Shown one piece after another: positions 1-6,045 of a stretch of DNA of 12,717 nt. Below the pieces are notes generated by a model. It saw only the letters and a program-made list of their open reading frames with translations. It ran no database searches and was not told the origin of the DNA. The position numbers and the translations under genes are program-made. The first letter of the stretch is position 1; the number at the start of each line of letters is the position of its first letter. Source of the stretch: Pseudomonadota bacterium (GTDB lineage Bacteria > Pseudomonadota > Alphaproteobacteria > RF32 > CAG-239); NCBI GenBank assembly GCA_021617435.1, contig JAJWCP010000032.1, positions 1-12,717 on the forward strand, written 5' to 3'.

Positions 1-93
1 CAAACAATTAGCAAATTTATTTGACCTGGATATTCGGGTCAAGCCCGAATATGACAGAGTGTAGTGTAAAAAACGGGTAAGATGTGATTTCAT
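1..93 (-). CDS. Partial pilin-like gene: leader peptide only, continues past left edge
   Basis: Seen: an ATG on the minus strand at 91-93 opens a frame of 31 codons that stays open to position 1. It is preceded, nine bases upstream, by a strong ribosome site GAGGAG (103-108). The peptide begins MKSHLTRFLHYTLS, and its last 18 residues, from the second S of YTLS onward, are identical to the leader of the pilin-like gene at 1230-2030. The two leaders differ at only five of 31 positions, all in the first 13. The body of the protein lies outside the window. Inference: this is the start of a further prepilin paralogue, because the only other copy of this leader leads straight into a prepilin cleavage site. 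It could instead be an orphan leader copy with no gene behind it, which the sequence to the left would decide. Confidence 0.6.
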   Translation of the reverse strand, partial: MKSHLTRFLHYTLSYSGLTRISRSNKFANCL

Positions 94-128
94 AATAAAA
101 ATCTCCTCAAATTGTTGCATTTGAGAAG

Positions 129-155
129 ATTTTAGCTCGCGTTTTTTTTTTGCAA
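129..155 (-). promoter_or_regulatory. Putative sigma-70 type promoter in repeat copy 1
   Basis: On the minus strand TTGCAA (150-155) is followed after 15 bases by TAAAAT (129-134). An A-tract of ten, starting inside the -35 box, fills half of the spacer. The 43 bases around it (126-168) are identical in copy 2, the best-conserved block in that half of the repeat. The 15-base spacer is shorter than ideal, so the exact boxes are uncertain. Confidence 0.45.
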
Positions 156-199
156 TATTTACGAGTCCGGCTTGTGTATAAGTTGTATAATAAAATATC

Positions 200-229
200 T
201 TGTCAACGGGTATAAATTTGTGCTATACT
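200..229 (+). promoter_or_regulatory. Putative promoter for the 361-1164 gene
   Basis: TTGTCA (200-205) and TATACT (224-229) with an 18-base spacer are close to the sigma-70 consensus. Transcription would start near 236, giving an untranslated leader of about 125 bases that contains a long inverted repeat. It lies just outside the end of repeat copy 1 and points away from it. Confidence 0.55.
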
Positions 230-252
230 CCATGACATCAAAAGTTATTTTT

Positions 253-325
253 ATATTATTTGAAATTTGCCGTAATCTCATGAAGCTTTTACTTCAGTTA
301 TGGTTTTAGGTGTTTCAAATAATAT
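253..325 (+). promoter_or_regulatory. Structured 5' leader: 13-bp inverted repeat with inner hairpin
   Basis: ATATTATTTGAAA (253-265) is perfectly complementary to TTTCAAATAATAT (313-325). The 47 bases between include a small hairpin, TGAAG (281-285) with CTTCA (292-296). A run of T follows the outer stem (325-330). The element lies wholly inside the predicted untranslated leader of the gene at 361. It could be an attenuator or cis-acting RNA, a small RNA ending near 330, or a short inverted-repeat mobile element of 73 bp. I saw no clear target-site duplication. The outer stem is AU-rich and therefore weak. Confidence 0.4.
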
Positions 326-360
326 TTTTTATCGTTTAACCCTTAAAAACCATATAATAA

Positions 361-1164
361 ATGGCAAAAAATTTCTTTATGAGCCTCAAAGCTCAGAGCT
401 TAGTCGTGAAATTTTCCGACTACTACTTTGGCTTCAACCCGTACGATGTTAAAAATGAAGCCTTTTTCAAGCTCACCAGCAGTACCGGAAATGTTACCTT
501 TTGGCATTATCGCTATTGGGGAAACGAGTTGTCGCAGGGTTCGGATTTGTCTGAAATATATGAAAGAGACTATATCCGCTACAAGCACAGCTTGCTTGCT
601 GATGCTGAAAAATACAAAGTTGTCAGCGAGGAAAACGGTGCCAAGGTTATGGAGTATGATGATGGCAAATTCGTTCATACTCTGGAACAAATGGTGCAGA
701 ATGAGCTTGAAATCCGTACAGAGGCAACGATTAATGGCAACGCGATAGTGTTTCATGACGCTGACATCAACTATTTGTCGGAAGATTCGCCGGTTGCGGA
801 CTTTATTGGCAAGGCTGCTGCGGAGTATCGCGAGTTTCTGGCTCAAAAAGCCGCAGAAAAGGCTGCCGATAACAAAAAGTATGCCCAAAAATGCGGTCGT
901 ACGGCGCGTCGGTTGGATATTAGCTTTATTAACGTGCTCCGAATGGGGTACGAAGATGAAGAAAAGCTCCTCGCTTTCAAAAAGTCTATGGAGCGCGCCA
1001 AGCAGATGTTCGCGGCTTCTGATGATGACACCAAGGCCTACCTCTACCACGAAATAATGGATTGTGGCAGAGAGCGTATGACAGCGGCGCTTGCTTCGCT
1101 TGGCATCGTTGTTGAAGGCGTTGATGTAAAGTATATGGACTGGAGAGAGTTGTTTCAGTCCTAA
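361..1164 (+). CDS. Hypothetical protein, 267 residues, function unknown
   Basis: I do not recognise this protein. It has no signal peptide or membrane segment and looks soluble. Residues about 1-100 are rich in aromatic residues (for example WHYRYW near 48-53), while residues about 145-185 are an Ala/Lys/Glu-rich helix that could be a coiled coil. The frame cannot start earlier because a TAA immediately precedes the ATG. The next ATG is codon 7, and neither start has a recognisable ribosome site, only an A/T-rich stretch. It stands alone, with its own promoter upstream and a terminator 17 bases after the stop. Codon use differs from its neighbours: of 19 leucines only one is TTA and six are CTC, whereas secF uses TTA 17 times and CTC once. 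That suggests acquisition by transfer, or a different expression regime. It is probably a real gene because the frame fits neatly between promoter and terminator. Confidence 0.75.
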   Translation: MAKNFFMSLKAQSLVVKFSDYYFGFNPYDVKNEAFFKLTSSTGNVTFWHYRYWGNELSQGSDLSEIYERDYIRYKHSLLADAEKYKVVSEENGAKVMEYDDGKFVHTLEQMVQNELEIRTEATINGNAIVFHDADINYLSEDSPVADFIGKAAAEYREFLAQKAAEKAADNKKYAQKCGRTARRLDISFINVLRMGYEDEEKLLAFKKSMERAKQMFAASDDDTKAYLYHEIMDCGRERMTAALASLGIVVEGVDVKYMDWRELFQS

Positions 1165-1180
1165 GGCTCAAGGAAAATAA

Positions 1181-1210
1181 AGAAAGGGTTGCTTTTGGGC
1201 AACCCTTTCT
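1181..1210 (+). terminator. Rho-independent terminator after the 361-1164 gene
   Basis: AGAAAGGGTTGC (1181-1192) pairs perfectly with GCAACCCTTTCT (1199-1210) around a six-base loop and is followed by a T-rich stretch. A-rich sequence on the other side means it may also stop minus-strand transcripts coming from the pilin-like gene, whose stop codon is 20 bases away. Confidence 0.85.
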
Positions 1211-1229
1211 TTTGCTTTAAATATCAGAT

Positions 1230-2030
1230 TTATGGATTGTTTATTGAATTTATAAAGATGTACATACTGCAATAAGTTTCGGAATTGCACGAGTCGCACA
1301 TATCATCAATTTGGGTTATGCTCGCTTTGCTTAACGGGTTGGTTTGATATGGGGATAAGGCACCACGTAAAGCTTTGGAGGTATATGATGAATCACGCCC
1401 TGAGCGCATTTCAATTTGCCATAAATTTTCATAATTTTCTTTCGTGGCAATAACAATGTTGCGGCAAATTTCTTTGTCTTGTTCGCTAAGTTTGCCGCCT
1501 GAACGATTCATTCTTATATGTATGTAATATTCAGTCGCACTGGAGCCATCATTGCGTTGCGAATTTGCGTATGAAATAGTCATTTGATTGTTAAATATAT
1601 CCGTAATGACATTGTTCTTAAACTTCATGCCGTCCGGAAGCAAATTTGCTTTATCAAAAAAGAGCGTTAAGCCGTTATTTGTAGTAATGTTTTTACCATA
1701 ATGACGTTGTAAATCAGGTAAAAGTTTTATTGCCTCATTTAAAAACATACTAAAGCTTTCCGCATGTTTGTTTAATCTATACTTGAACATCGCTTTAGAG
1801 TAACCGGCAATAGCGCCGACTGATAAGACCCCGATTATTGCTAAAACGCCGAGCATTTCCACCATGCTACGACCGTGGCAGGTAGCGGCGTTCGTTCCTA
1901 CAGTGTCACACTCCGACTTGATCGGAGTGTCCAGGTCCAAACAATTAGCAAATTTATTTGACCTGGATATTCGGGTCAAGCCCGAATATGACGATGTGAT
2001 GTGTGAAAAGCGGCTGAAATGTGATTTCAT
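1230..2030 (-). CDS. Type IV prepilin-like protein with a long, repeat-encoded leader
   Basis: Seen: the segment HGRSMVEMLGVLAIIGVLS matches the prepilin peptidase recognition pattern, with Gly at -1, Glu at +5 of the mature chain and a hydrophobic helix of about 20 residues. Cleavage falls between bases 1872 and 1871. The leader is about 53 residues, far longer than the usual 5-25, and is encoded by repeat sequence. The mature part is 213 residues with EICRNIVIATKEN near the middle and a cysteine cluster at the C-terminus (MCDSCNSETYC), both features echoed in the pilin-like gene at the right edge. Start: two adjacent ATGs (2031-2033 and 2028-2030) follow GAGAGGG (2040-2046). I chose the second because its position and nine-base spacing match the start in repeat copy 1. 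An upstream in-frame TTG at 2046-2048 overlaps the ribosome site and is unlikely. Role, by family: a surface filament or pseudopilus subunit processed at the inner membrane. No assembly genes are nearby. The gene is monocistronic and begins just after sufD. Confidence 0.82.
   Translation of the reverse strand: MKSHFSRFSHITSSYSGLTRISRSNKFANCLDLDTPIKSECDTVGTNAATCHGRSMVEMLGVLAIIGVLSVGAIAGYSKAMFKYRLNKHAESFSMFLNEAIKLLPDLQRHYGKNITTNNGLTLFFDKANLLPDGMKFKNNVITDIFNNQMTISYANSQRNDGSSATEYYIHIRMNRSGGKLSEQDKEICRNIVIATKENYENLWQIEMRSGRDSSYTSKALRGALSPYQTNPLSKASITQIDDMCDSCNSETYCSMYIFINSINNP
1908..1989. repeat. Head-to-head pair of palindromes (BIME-like element) inside the prepilin leader
   Basis: Two 9-bp hairpins face opposite ways: ACACTCCGA (1908-1916) with TCGGAGTGT (1922-1930) around loop CTTGA, and ATATTCGGG (1967-1975) with CCCGAATAT (1981-1989) around loop TCAAG. 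Between them CCAGGTC (1931-1937) and GACCTGG (1960-1966) form a further inverted pair. The loops are reverse complements, so the two units are the same element type in inverted orientation with different stem bases. The right half also occurs at 23-52. All of it is translated in frame in the prepilin leader. Palindromes with a CGGGCTTGACCCG core are, from memory, common interspersed repeats in alphaproteobacteria. Confidence 0.85.
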
Positions 2031-2039
2031 CATCAAAAA

Positions 2040-2046
2040 CCCTCTC
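2040..2046 (-). promoter_or_regulatory. Ribosome binding site of the prepilin-like gene
   Basis: GAGAGGG on the minus strand, nine bases before the ATG at 2028-2030 and six before the one at 2031-2033. The corresponding site in repeat copy 1 is GAGGAG, also nine bases before its ATG, which supports the shared start. Confidence 0.65.
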
Positions 2047-2066
2047 AAAAAGTTAAGTTTGAAAAG

Positions 2067-2093
2067 ATTTTAGCTCGCGTTTTTTTTTTGCAA
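2067..2093 (-). promoter_or_regulatory. Putative promoter of the prepilin-like gene (repeat copy 2)
   Basis: TTGCAA (2088-2093) and TAAAAT (2067-2072) on the minus strand, 15 bases apart, with a ten-base A-tract entering the spacer. The arrangement is identical in copy 1. The tRNA-Lys promoter at 11110-11137 has the same TTGCAA plus A-tract design with a better spacer, which supports the reading. Read-through from sufD is also possible, because no terminator is visible between them. Confidence 0.45.
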
Positions 2094-2132
2094 TATTTAC
2101 GAGTCCTCGCTGTGTATAAGTTGTATTTTGAA

Positions 2133-3446
2133 TTAAAGCAATGAGCGTATCCACTCGCGGATTTTTTCATCTTTTATTTTATTTATGCCTTCATCGGCAA
2201 AAGCCTGAATCAAAATAGCGCGGGCGTCATCTTCCGCAATTCCGCGAGACTGCAAATAAAACATTTGCTCTTTGTCAAGCTCTCCGCAAGCGGCGCCATG
2301 CGAGCATTTAATGTCATCGGCAAAAATTTCAAGCTCCGGCTTAACGTCAATTTCCGCTGTATCGCTCAATAGCAACGCGCGGTGCAACTGGTATCCTTCG
2401 GTTTTTTCCGCCATAGGCGCAATATGAATTTTACCCTGAAAGACTCCTTTTGCTTGCCCGCCGGCAATACCTTTAACCAATTGATTGGAGTGGGTGTAAG
2501 AGGCAAGGTGCTCAATATCGGTAGTGGTGTCAAGAGTTGCCCAGCCGTTCATTTTGTAAACGGCGTTAACTTCCGTCTCTGCTTGCTCTTCTTTTAATAC
2601 GACGTGTGTTTCATGTCGCGCCAAATCAGCTCCGGTTTGCAGGCAAAAGCTTTCATATTTGCCGCCGGCTTTAACCGCAACCGCATTAAGGGTTATGTGC
2701 ACGGCCTTAAAGGCCTCTGCTTGAACTTTGTAATGGTTAAGCAACGCATTGCGCCCGATAAAAATTTCATTTACAATGTTGTTAAAATAGGCTGATTTTT
2801 CCGCGCCCGAATAATGATAATATTCAACTACGGTTGCTTTAGCGCCGTTTTCAAGCAAAATCACATTACGCATATTGGCAAAAATTTTGTTTTCGGCATG
2901 GGTGTGGTTAATAAGCGCAATCGGCTTATCGGGGCAAAACTCGCGCGTAACCCGCAACAAAACGCCTTGCTCTATATAAGCGGTGTTTAAGGCGGCAAAG
3001 GGGAAATTGCTCATCTCAAAACTTTTATTTAAGTGCGCAAACAGTTCGCCGTCAGCGGCAGCGTCAAGCAGGCTCATAACTTCAACGCCATCCGGAAGAT
3101 GAAAACTGTCTTCTTTGAGCTTGCCGTTGCAAAAATGAATTTCGTATGTGTCAAAAGGCAAAACCGTGTGTCCGCACGAGCAATGATTATGTTCATGCTC
3201 GCAGCCGCAATTATGATTGCCGCAACAGCAATGCTCTGCAGTGGTCGGTTCTATAACAAAGTCAGCGTCGGCAACTTCGCGCACGCGGGTATATTTCCAC
3301 GCTTCGGTTTTAGGTGAGGGCAGACCGATTTCGGCAAAGGCTGCACGCCCTTGCTCGCGCAAAATTTCAAGTTTGGCAATTTCTGCTCCTTGTAAGCGTA
3401 CGTTTTGCAACAGTTTGTCGCAAATATTTTGCTTTAGGTTTTTCAT
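2133..3446 (-). CDS. sufD: SufD, Fe-S cluster scaffold subunit, with a Cys/His-rich insert
   Basis: SufD pairs with SufB to form the protomer on which, with the ATPase SufC, Fe-S clusters are built before delivery to apoproteins in the cytoplasm. Seen: 437 residues, N-terminal helical part with the SufD-typical KTEAWKYT (46-53), a beta-helix core, and a C-terminal SufBD signature DIKCSHGAACGELDKEQMFY (378-397). His383 in CSHGA corresponds, from memory, to E. coli SufD His360, which is needed for cluster assembly. Odd: residues 72-93 form a cluster of seven Cys (73, 74, 75, 80, 82, 89, 91) and six His (72, 78, 84, 86, 88, 93), placed between the N-terminal domain and the core. I do not know this from ordinary SufD. 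The start ATG directly follows the sufC stop codon, with AAGGA about 12 bases upstream. It is the last suf gene here. Confidence 0.95.
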   Translation of the reverse strand: MKNLKQNICDKLLQNVRLQGAEIAKLEILREQGRAAFAEIGLPSPKTEAWKYTRVREVADADFVIEPTTAEHCCCGNHNCGCEHEHNHCSCGHTVLPFDTYEIHFCNGKLKEDSFHLPDGVEVMSLLDAAADGELFAHLNKSFEMSNFPFAALNTAYIEQGVLLRVTREFCPDKPIALINHTHAENKIFANMRNVILLENGAKATVVEYYHYSGAEKSAYFNNIVNEIFIGRNALLNHYKVQAEAFKAVHITLNAVAVKAGGKYESFCLQTGADLARHETHVVLKEEQAETEVNAVYKMNGWATLDTTTDIEHLASYTHSNQLVKGIAGGQAKGVFQGKIHIAPMAEKTEGYQLHRALLLSDTAEIDVKPELEIFADDIKCSHGAACGELDKEQMFYLQSRGIAEDDARAILIQAFADEGINKIKDEKIREWIRSLL

Positions 3447-4211
3447 TTAGGCTTTGTTCCTTATAAATTCGGCATAACCGTTTTCTTCCAGTTCTAAGGC
3501 TAAGTCTTTATTGCCTGATTTAACAATATGTCCGTCGGCAAACACGTGCACAAAATCAGGCACAATATAATTAAGCAGACGCTGATAGTGTGTAATAATC
3601 AACATGGCGCGCTTCCCGTCACGCAATGAGTTAATGCCGTCGGCAACTACTTTTAAGGCGTCAATATCCAAGCCGGAATCCGCTTCGTCCAAAATTGCCA
3701 TTGCGGGCTTGAGCATAGCCATTTGCAAAGTTTCCATACGTTTTTTTTCGCCGCCGGAAAATCCGACATTAACGGCGCGCTTTAACATATCGTTATCTAT
3801 GCCGAGTTTTTTACCTTCTGCGCGCATAATTTTAATAAATTCCATGGTGTCAAGCTCCGGTTCGTTGCGATGCTTGCGCACGGCATTGACCGCATACTTC
3901 AAAAATGCCGAAACCTGTACTCCCGGAATTTCAACCGGATACTGCATAATTAAAAACAATCCTTCGCGGGCGCGTTCTTCCACGCTCATGGCGGTTAAAT
4001 CTTTGCCTTTAAATTTAACGCTGCCGGAAGTTATTTCATACCCCGGTTTGCCGCACAAAACATAAGATAAAGTTGACTTTCCGGCGCCGTTCGGCCCCAT
4101 GATGGCGTGAACTTCACCCTCGTTTACGGTTAAACTGAAGTTTTTGATAATTTCTTTATCGCTGACTTTGGCGCACAAATCTTCAATTTCAAGTACCGGA
4201 GTTTTAGTCAT
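3447..4211 (-). CDS. sufC: SufC, ABC-type ATPase of the Suf Fe-S assembly complex
   Basis: Provides ATP hydrolysis that drives conformational change in SufBC2D, in the cytoplasm. With the chosen start it is 254 residues, close to the family's usual 248 or so. Motifs in order: Walker A GPNGAGKST (39-47), Q-loop Gln90, signature FSGGEKKR (151-158), Walker B with AILDEADSGLD (172-182), and the switch histidine in ITHYQR (208). FSGGEKKR and DEADSGLD are typical of SufC. Start: ATG at 4209-4211 has GGGAGA nine bases upstream. The ATG at 4218-4220 has the same site almost touching it, and two further upstream ATGs lack one. The chosen start overlaps the MazG-like gene by eight bases, and the stop abuts the sufD start, so the three genes are probably translationally coupled. 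Confidence 0.96.
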   Translation of the reverse strand: MTKTPVLEIEDLCAKVSDKEIIKNFSLTVNEGEVHAIMGPNGAGKSTLSYVLCGKPGYEITSGSVKFKGKDLTAMSVEERAREGLFLIMQYPVEIPGVQVSAFLKYAVNAVRKHRNEPELDTMEFIKIMRAEGKKLGIDNDMLKRAVNVGFSGGEKKRMETLQMAMLKPAMAILDEADSGLDIDALKVVADGINSLRDGKRAMLIITHYQRLLNYIVPDFVHVFADGHIVKSGNKDLALELEENGYAEFIRNKA

Positions 4212-4485
4212 GGTGCTCATTCTCCCATTCATCAAGCCGCTTTGCTATTTTTAAAAGTTTTTGTTTTTTATAATCTTCAACTTCTTGCTTTATGTTATAG
4301 CAGCATTTTAATTGTTCTAACATAATTTCAACATCGGCGGTTTCTTCAATTATTTCACTGATATTGTCTTTGCCGCGGTTGACATTTTTCAGAATCTCTT
4401 TAATAAGCTCGCTCATTTCTTCAATAACCTGCAACATTTGAGGGTTTTTTCCCCAAGTTTTTAATGCTCTGTGATAAATATCCAT
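4204..4485 (-). CDS. MazG-like nucleotide pyrophosphohydrolase family protein inside the suf operon
   Basis: A helical protein of 93 residues. It carries the paired metal-binding motifs of the all-alpha NTP pyrophosphohydrolase (MazG/dUTPase-like) superfamily: ExxE at Glu23-Glu26 (IEEMSEL) and ExxD at Glu48-Asp51 (EETADVEI), separated by 21 residues. Members hydrolyse nucleoside triphosphates to monophosphate and pyrophosphate using Mg2+. The substrate cannot be read from sequence. The size fits single-domain members. Its ATG shares one base with the sufB stop (TAATG) and has GGGAG (4495-4499) nine bases upstream within the sufB end. Its own stop overlaps the sufC start by eight bases. So it is firmly embedded in the operon between sufB and sufC, an unusual place for this family. 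A Cys-Cys pair (61-62) and a Lys-rich C-terminal helix follow the motifs. The family call is good; any link to Fe-S assembly is inference from position. Confidence 0.8.
   Translation of the reverse strand: MDIYHRALKTWGKNPQMLQVIEEMSELIKEILKNVNRGKDNISEIIEETADVEIMLEQLKCCYNIKQEVEDYKKQKLLKIAKRLDEWENEHHD
4221..4226 (-). promoter_or_regulatory. Ribosome binding site that fixes the sufC start
   Basis: GGGAGA on the minus strand inside the end of the MazG-like gene. It is nine bases from the ATG at 4209-4211 but directly against the one at 4218-4220, so it favours the shorter SufC. Confidence 0.65.
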
Positions 4486-5930
4486 TATCCTACGCTCCCT
4501 TCTAAGCTGATGTTAATTAATTTTGCCGCTTCAATAGCAAATTCCATCGGCAGATGCTGCATAACTTCTTTGCAGAACCCGCTCACAATCAGGCTGACGG
4601 CTTCTTCTTCGGAAATTCCGCGTTGACGGCAGTAAAAAAGCTGTTCATCGCTGATTCTTGAGGTGGTGGCTTCATGCTCAAGCACGGCAGTTTGGCTGCG
4701 ATTTTCAATATAGGGCACGGTGTGCGAGCCGCAAAGCGAGCCTATCAGCAAACTGTCGCATTGCGAATAATTGCGGGCGTTGTCGGCTTGCGGCGCCACT
4801 TTTACCAATCCGCGATAAGTTTGGTTTGAATATCCGGCGGAAATGCCCTTAGATATAATCCGCGACGAGGTGTTTTTGCCGATGTGAATCATTTTGGTGC
4901 CGGTATCGGCTTGTTGGCGGTTGTTGGTAATTGCCACCGAATAAAACTCGCCGACTGAGTTGTTGCCTTGCAAAATACACGAAGGGTATTTCCATGTAAC
5001 CGCGGAACCGGTTTCAACCTGCGTCCATGAAATTTTGGCATTATCGCCGCGGCACGCCGCGCGCTTGGTTACAAAGTTATAAACGCCGCCTTTGCCGTCT
5101 TTATCGCCGGGGTACCAGTTTTGTACGGTGGAATATTTAACTTCGGCGTCTTTTAACACCACAATTTCAACAATCGCGGCATGAAGCTGATTTTCATCGC
5201 GTTGCGGAGCCGTACAGCCCTCTAAATATGAAACATAACTGCCTTCGTCGGCAATAATTAAAGTGCGTTCAAATTGTCCGGTGTTTTTGGCGTTTATGCG
5301 AAAATAAGTTGAAAGTTCCATCGGGCATTTTACACCTTTGGGAATATACACAAATGAGCCATCGGTAAACACGGCGGAATTAAGGCAGGCAAAAAAGTTG
5401 TCGGTAAACGGCACCACCGAGCCTAAATATTTTTGCACTAAATCGGGGTGATTTTTAACCGCTTCCGATATGGAACAGAAGATAATTCCTTGTTCGGCAA
5501 GCTTGGCGCTATAAGTGGTGGCAACCGAAACACTGTCAAACACGGCGTCAACCGCAACCACGCCGGCTAACGCTTCTTGCTCTTTAAGCGGAATCCCGAG
5601 TTTGTTATAGGTTTCAAGCAATTTAGGGTCAACTTCATCAAGGCTTTGGGGCGAAACCTTTTGTTCCGGAGCCGAATAATAGTGCAAATCCTGATAATTG
5701 ATTTGGTCATATTCAAGCTTTGCCCATGTCGGCTCTTTCATGGTTTTCCAAAACTCAAAAGCTTGCAGACGGCGGTTGAGCAACCATGCCGGCTCGCCTT
5801 TTTTATTTGAAATCAAACGAATAATCTCTTCGTTTAATCCTTTAGGTGCGGTTTCAGAGTTAATATCGGTTACAAAACCGTATTTATATTTATCGCCGCT
5901 TTCATCAATTATTTCAGGTTTTTCTGCCAT
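4485..5930 (-). CDS. sufB: SufB, Fe-S cluster scaffold subunit
   Basis: Core scaffold of the SufBC2D complex, where sulfur is received and clusters are assembled in the cytoplasm. It is 481 residues, the normal family size. Seen: the typical SufB stretch RISKGISAGYSNQTYRGLV, then QCDSLLIG with Cys391 and VLEHEATTSR with Glu420. By aligning the last 92 residues from memory with E. coli SufB, these correspond to Cys405 and Glu434, both required for assembly. FYCRQRGISEEEA and the ISLEGSVG ending are also characteristic. The start ATG has GAAGGA nine bases upstream. It is the first gene of the suf operon, divergent from the NlpD-like gene, and its stop overlaps the MazG-like start by one base. 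No iscR or sufR-type regulator gene precedes it in the window. Confidence 0.97.
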   Translation of the reverse strand: MAEKPEIIDESGDKYKYGFVTDINSETAPKGLNEEIIRLISNKKGEPAWLLNRRLQAFEFWKTMKEPTWAKLEYDQINYQDLHYYSAPEQKVSPQSLDEVDPKLLETYNKLGIPLKEQEALAGVVAVDAVFDSVSVATTYSAKLAEQGIIFCSISEAVKNHPDLVQKYLGSVVPFTDNFFACLNSAVFTDGSFVYIPKGVKCPMELSTYFRINAKNTGQFERTLIIADEGSYVSYLEGCTAPQRDENQLHAAIVEIVVLKDAEVKYSTVQNWYPGDKDGKGGVYNFVTKRAACRGDNAKISWTQVETGSAVTWKYPSCILQGNNSVGEFYSVAITNNRQQADTGTKMIHIGKNTSSRIISKGISAGYSNQTYRGLVKVAPQADNARNYSQCDSLLIGSLCGSHTVPYIENRSQTAVLEHEATTSRISDEQLFYCRQRGISEEEAVSLIVSGFCKEVMQHLPMEFAIEAAKLINISLEGSVG

Positions 5931-5955
5931 TTATTTTAATCCTTCAAGGTTTTTC

Positions 5956-5984
5956 AGCATAAGCAATTGCAATACAAAAATCAA
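5956..5984 (-). promoter_or_regulatory. Putative promoter of the suf operon
   Basis: On the minus strand TTGATT (5979-5984) and TATGCT (5956-5961) with a 17-base spacer, placing the start of transcription around 5949, about 20 bases before the sufB ATG. I saw no clear IscR-type operator in the short intergenic space. Confidence 0.5.
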
Positions 5985-6045
5985 GGGTTTTTAACTAATA
6001 TTTAGCTATTTGGTGCAATACTTACAATTCAAGAAAAGGAACTTT

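Larger units (their letters stand above)
1..188 (-). repeat. Prepilin promoter-leader repeat, copy 1 (left-truncated by window)
   Basis: Matches 1938-2126 in the same orientation. Positions 1-55 are identical to 1938-1992, 126-168 identical to 2064-2106, and 173-188 identical to 2111-2126. About ten substitutions lie in 56-90, more changes and one single-base length difference in 94-125, and four substitutions in 169-172. Read on the minus strand the unit holds, in order, a promoter-like region, a ribosome site, an ATG and an in-frame leader. Homology ends sharply at 188, and the next bases differ. The pattern of conserved blocks (promoter core and palindrome) separated by drifted blocks suggests selection or recent conversion of those parts. 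The left end lies outside the window. Confidence 0.9.
1938..2126 (-). repeat. Prepilin promoter-leader repeat, copy 2
   Basis: Direct repeat of 1-188. It carries, reading on the minus strand, the promoter-like block (2064-2106, identical to copy 1), a ribosome site, the ATG at 2028-2030 and the first 31 codons of the prepilin-like gene. Homology to copy 1 ends at 2126, six bases before the sufD stop codon at 2133-2135. The cassette boundary therefore abuts the 3' end of the suf operon. Confidence 0.9.

Noticed and set aside
400..1050. Minus-strand open frame of 216 codons
   Set aside because: It lies wholly antisense to the 361-1164 gene, has no family likeness, promoter or ribosome site, and that gene has better framing signals.
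2028..2048. TTG at 2046-2048 as the start of the prepilin-like gene
   Set aside because: It overlaps the ribosome site of the adjacent ATGs. The second ATG and its spacing are conserved in the other repeat copy.
1..2126. CRISPR array or insertion sequence
   Set aside because: There are only two repeat copies of about 190 bp, 1.9 kb apart, with no spacer structure, and no transposase gene is present in the window.
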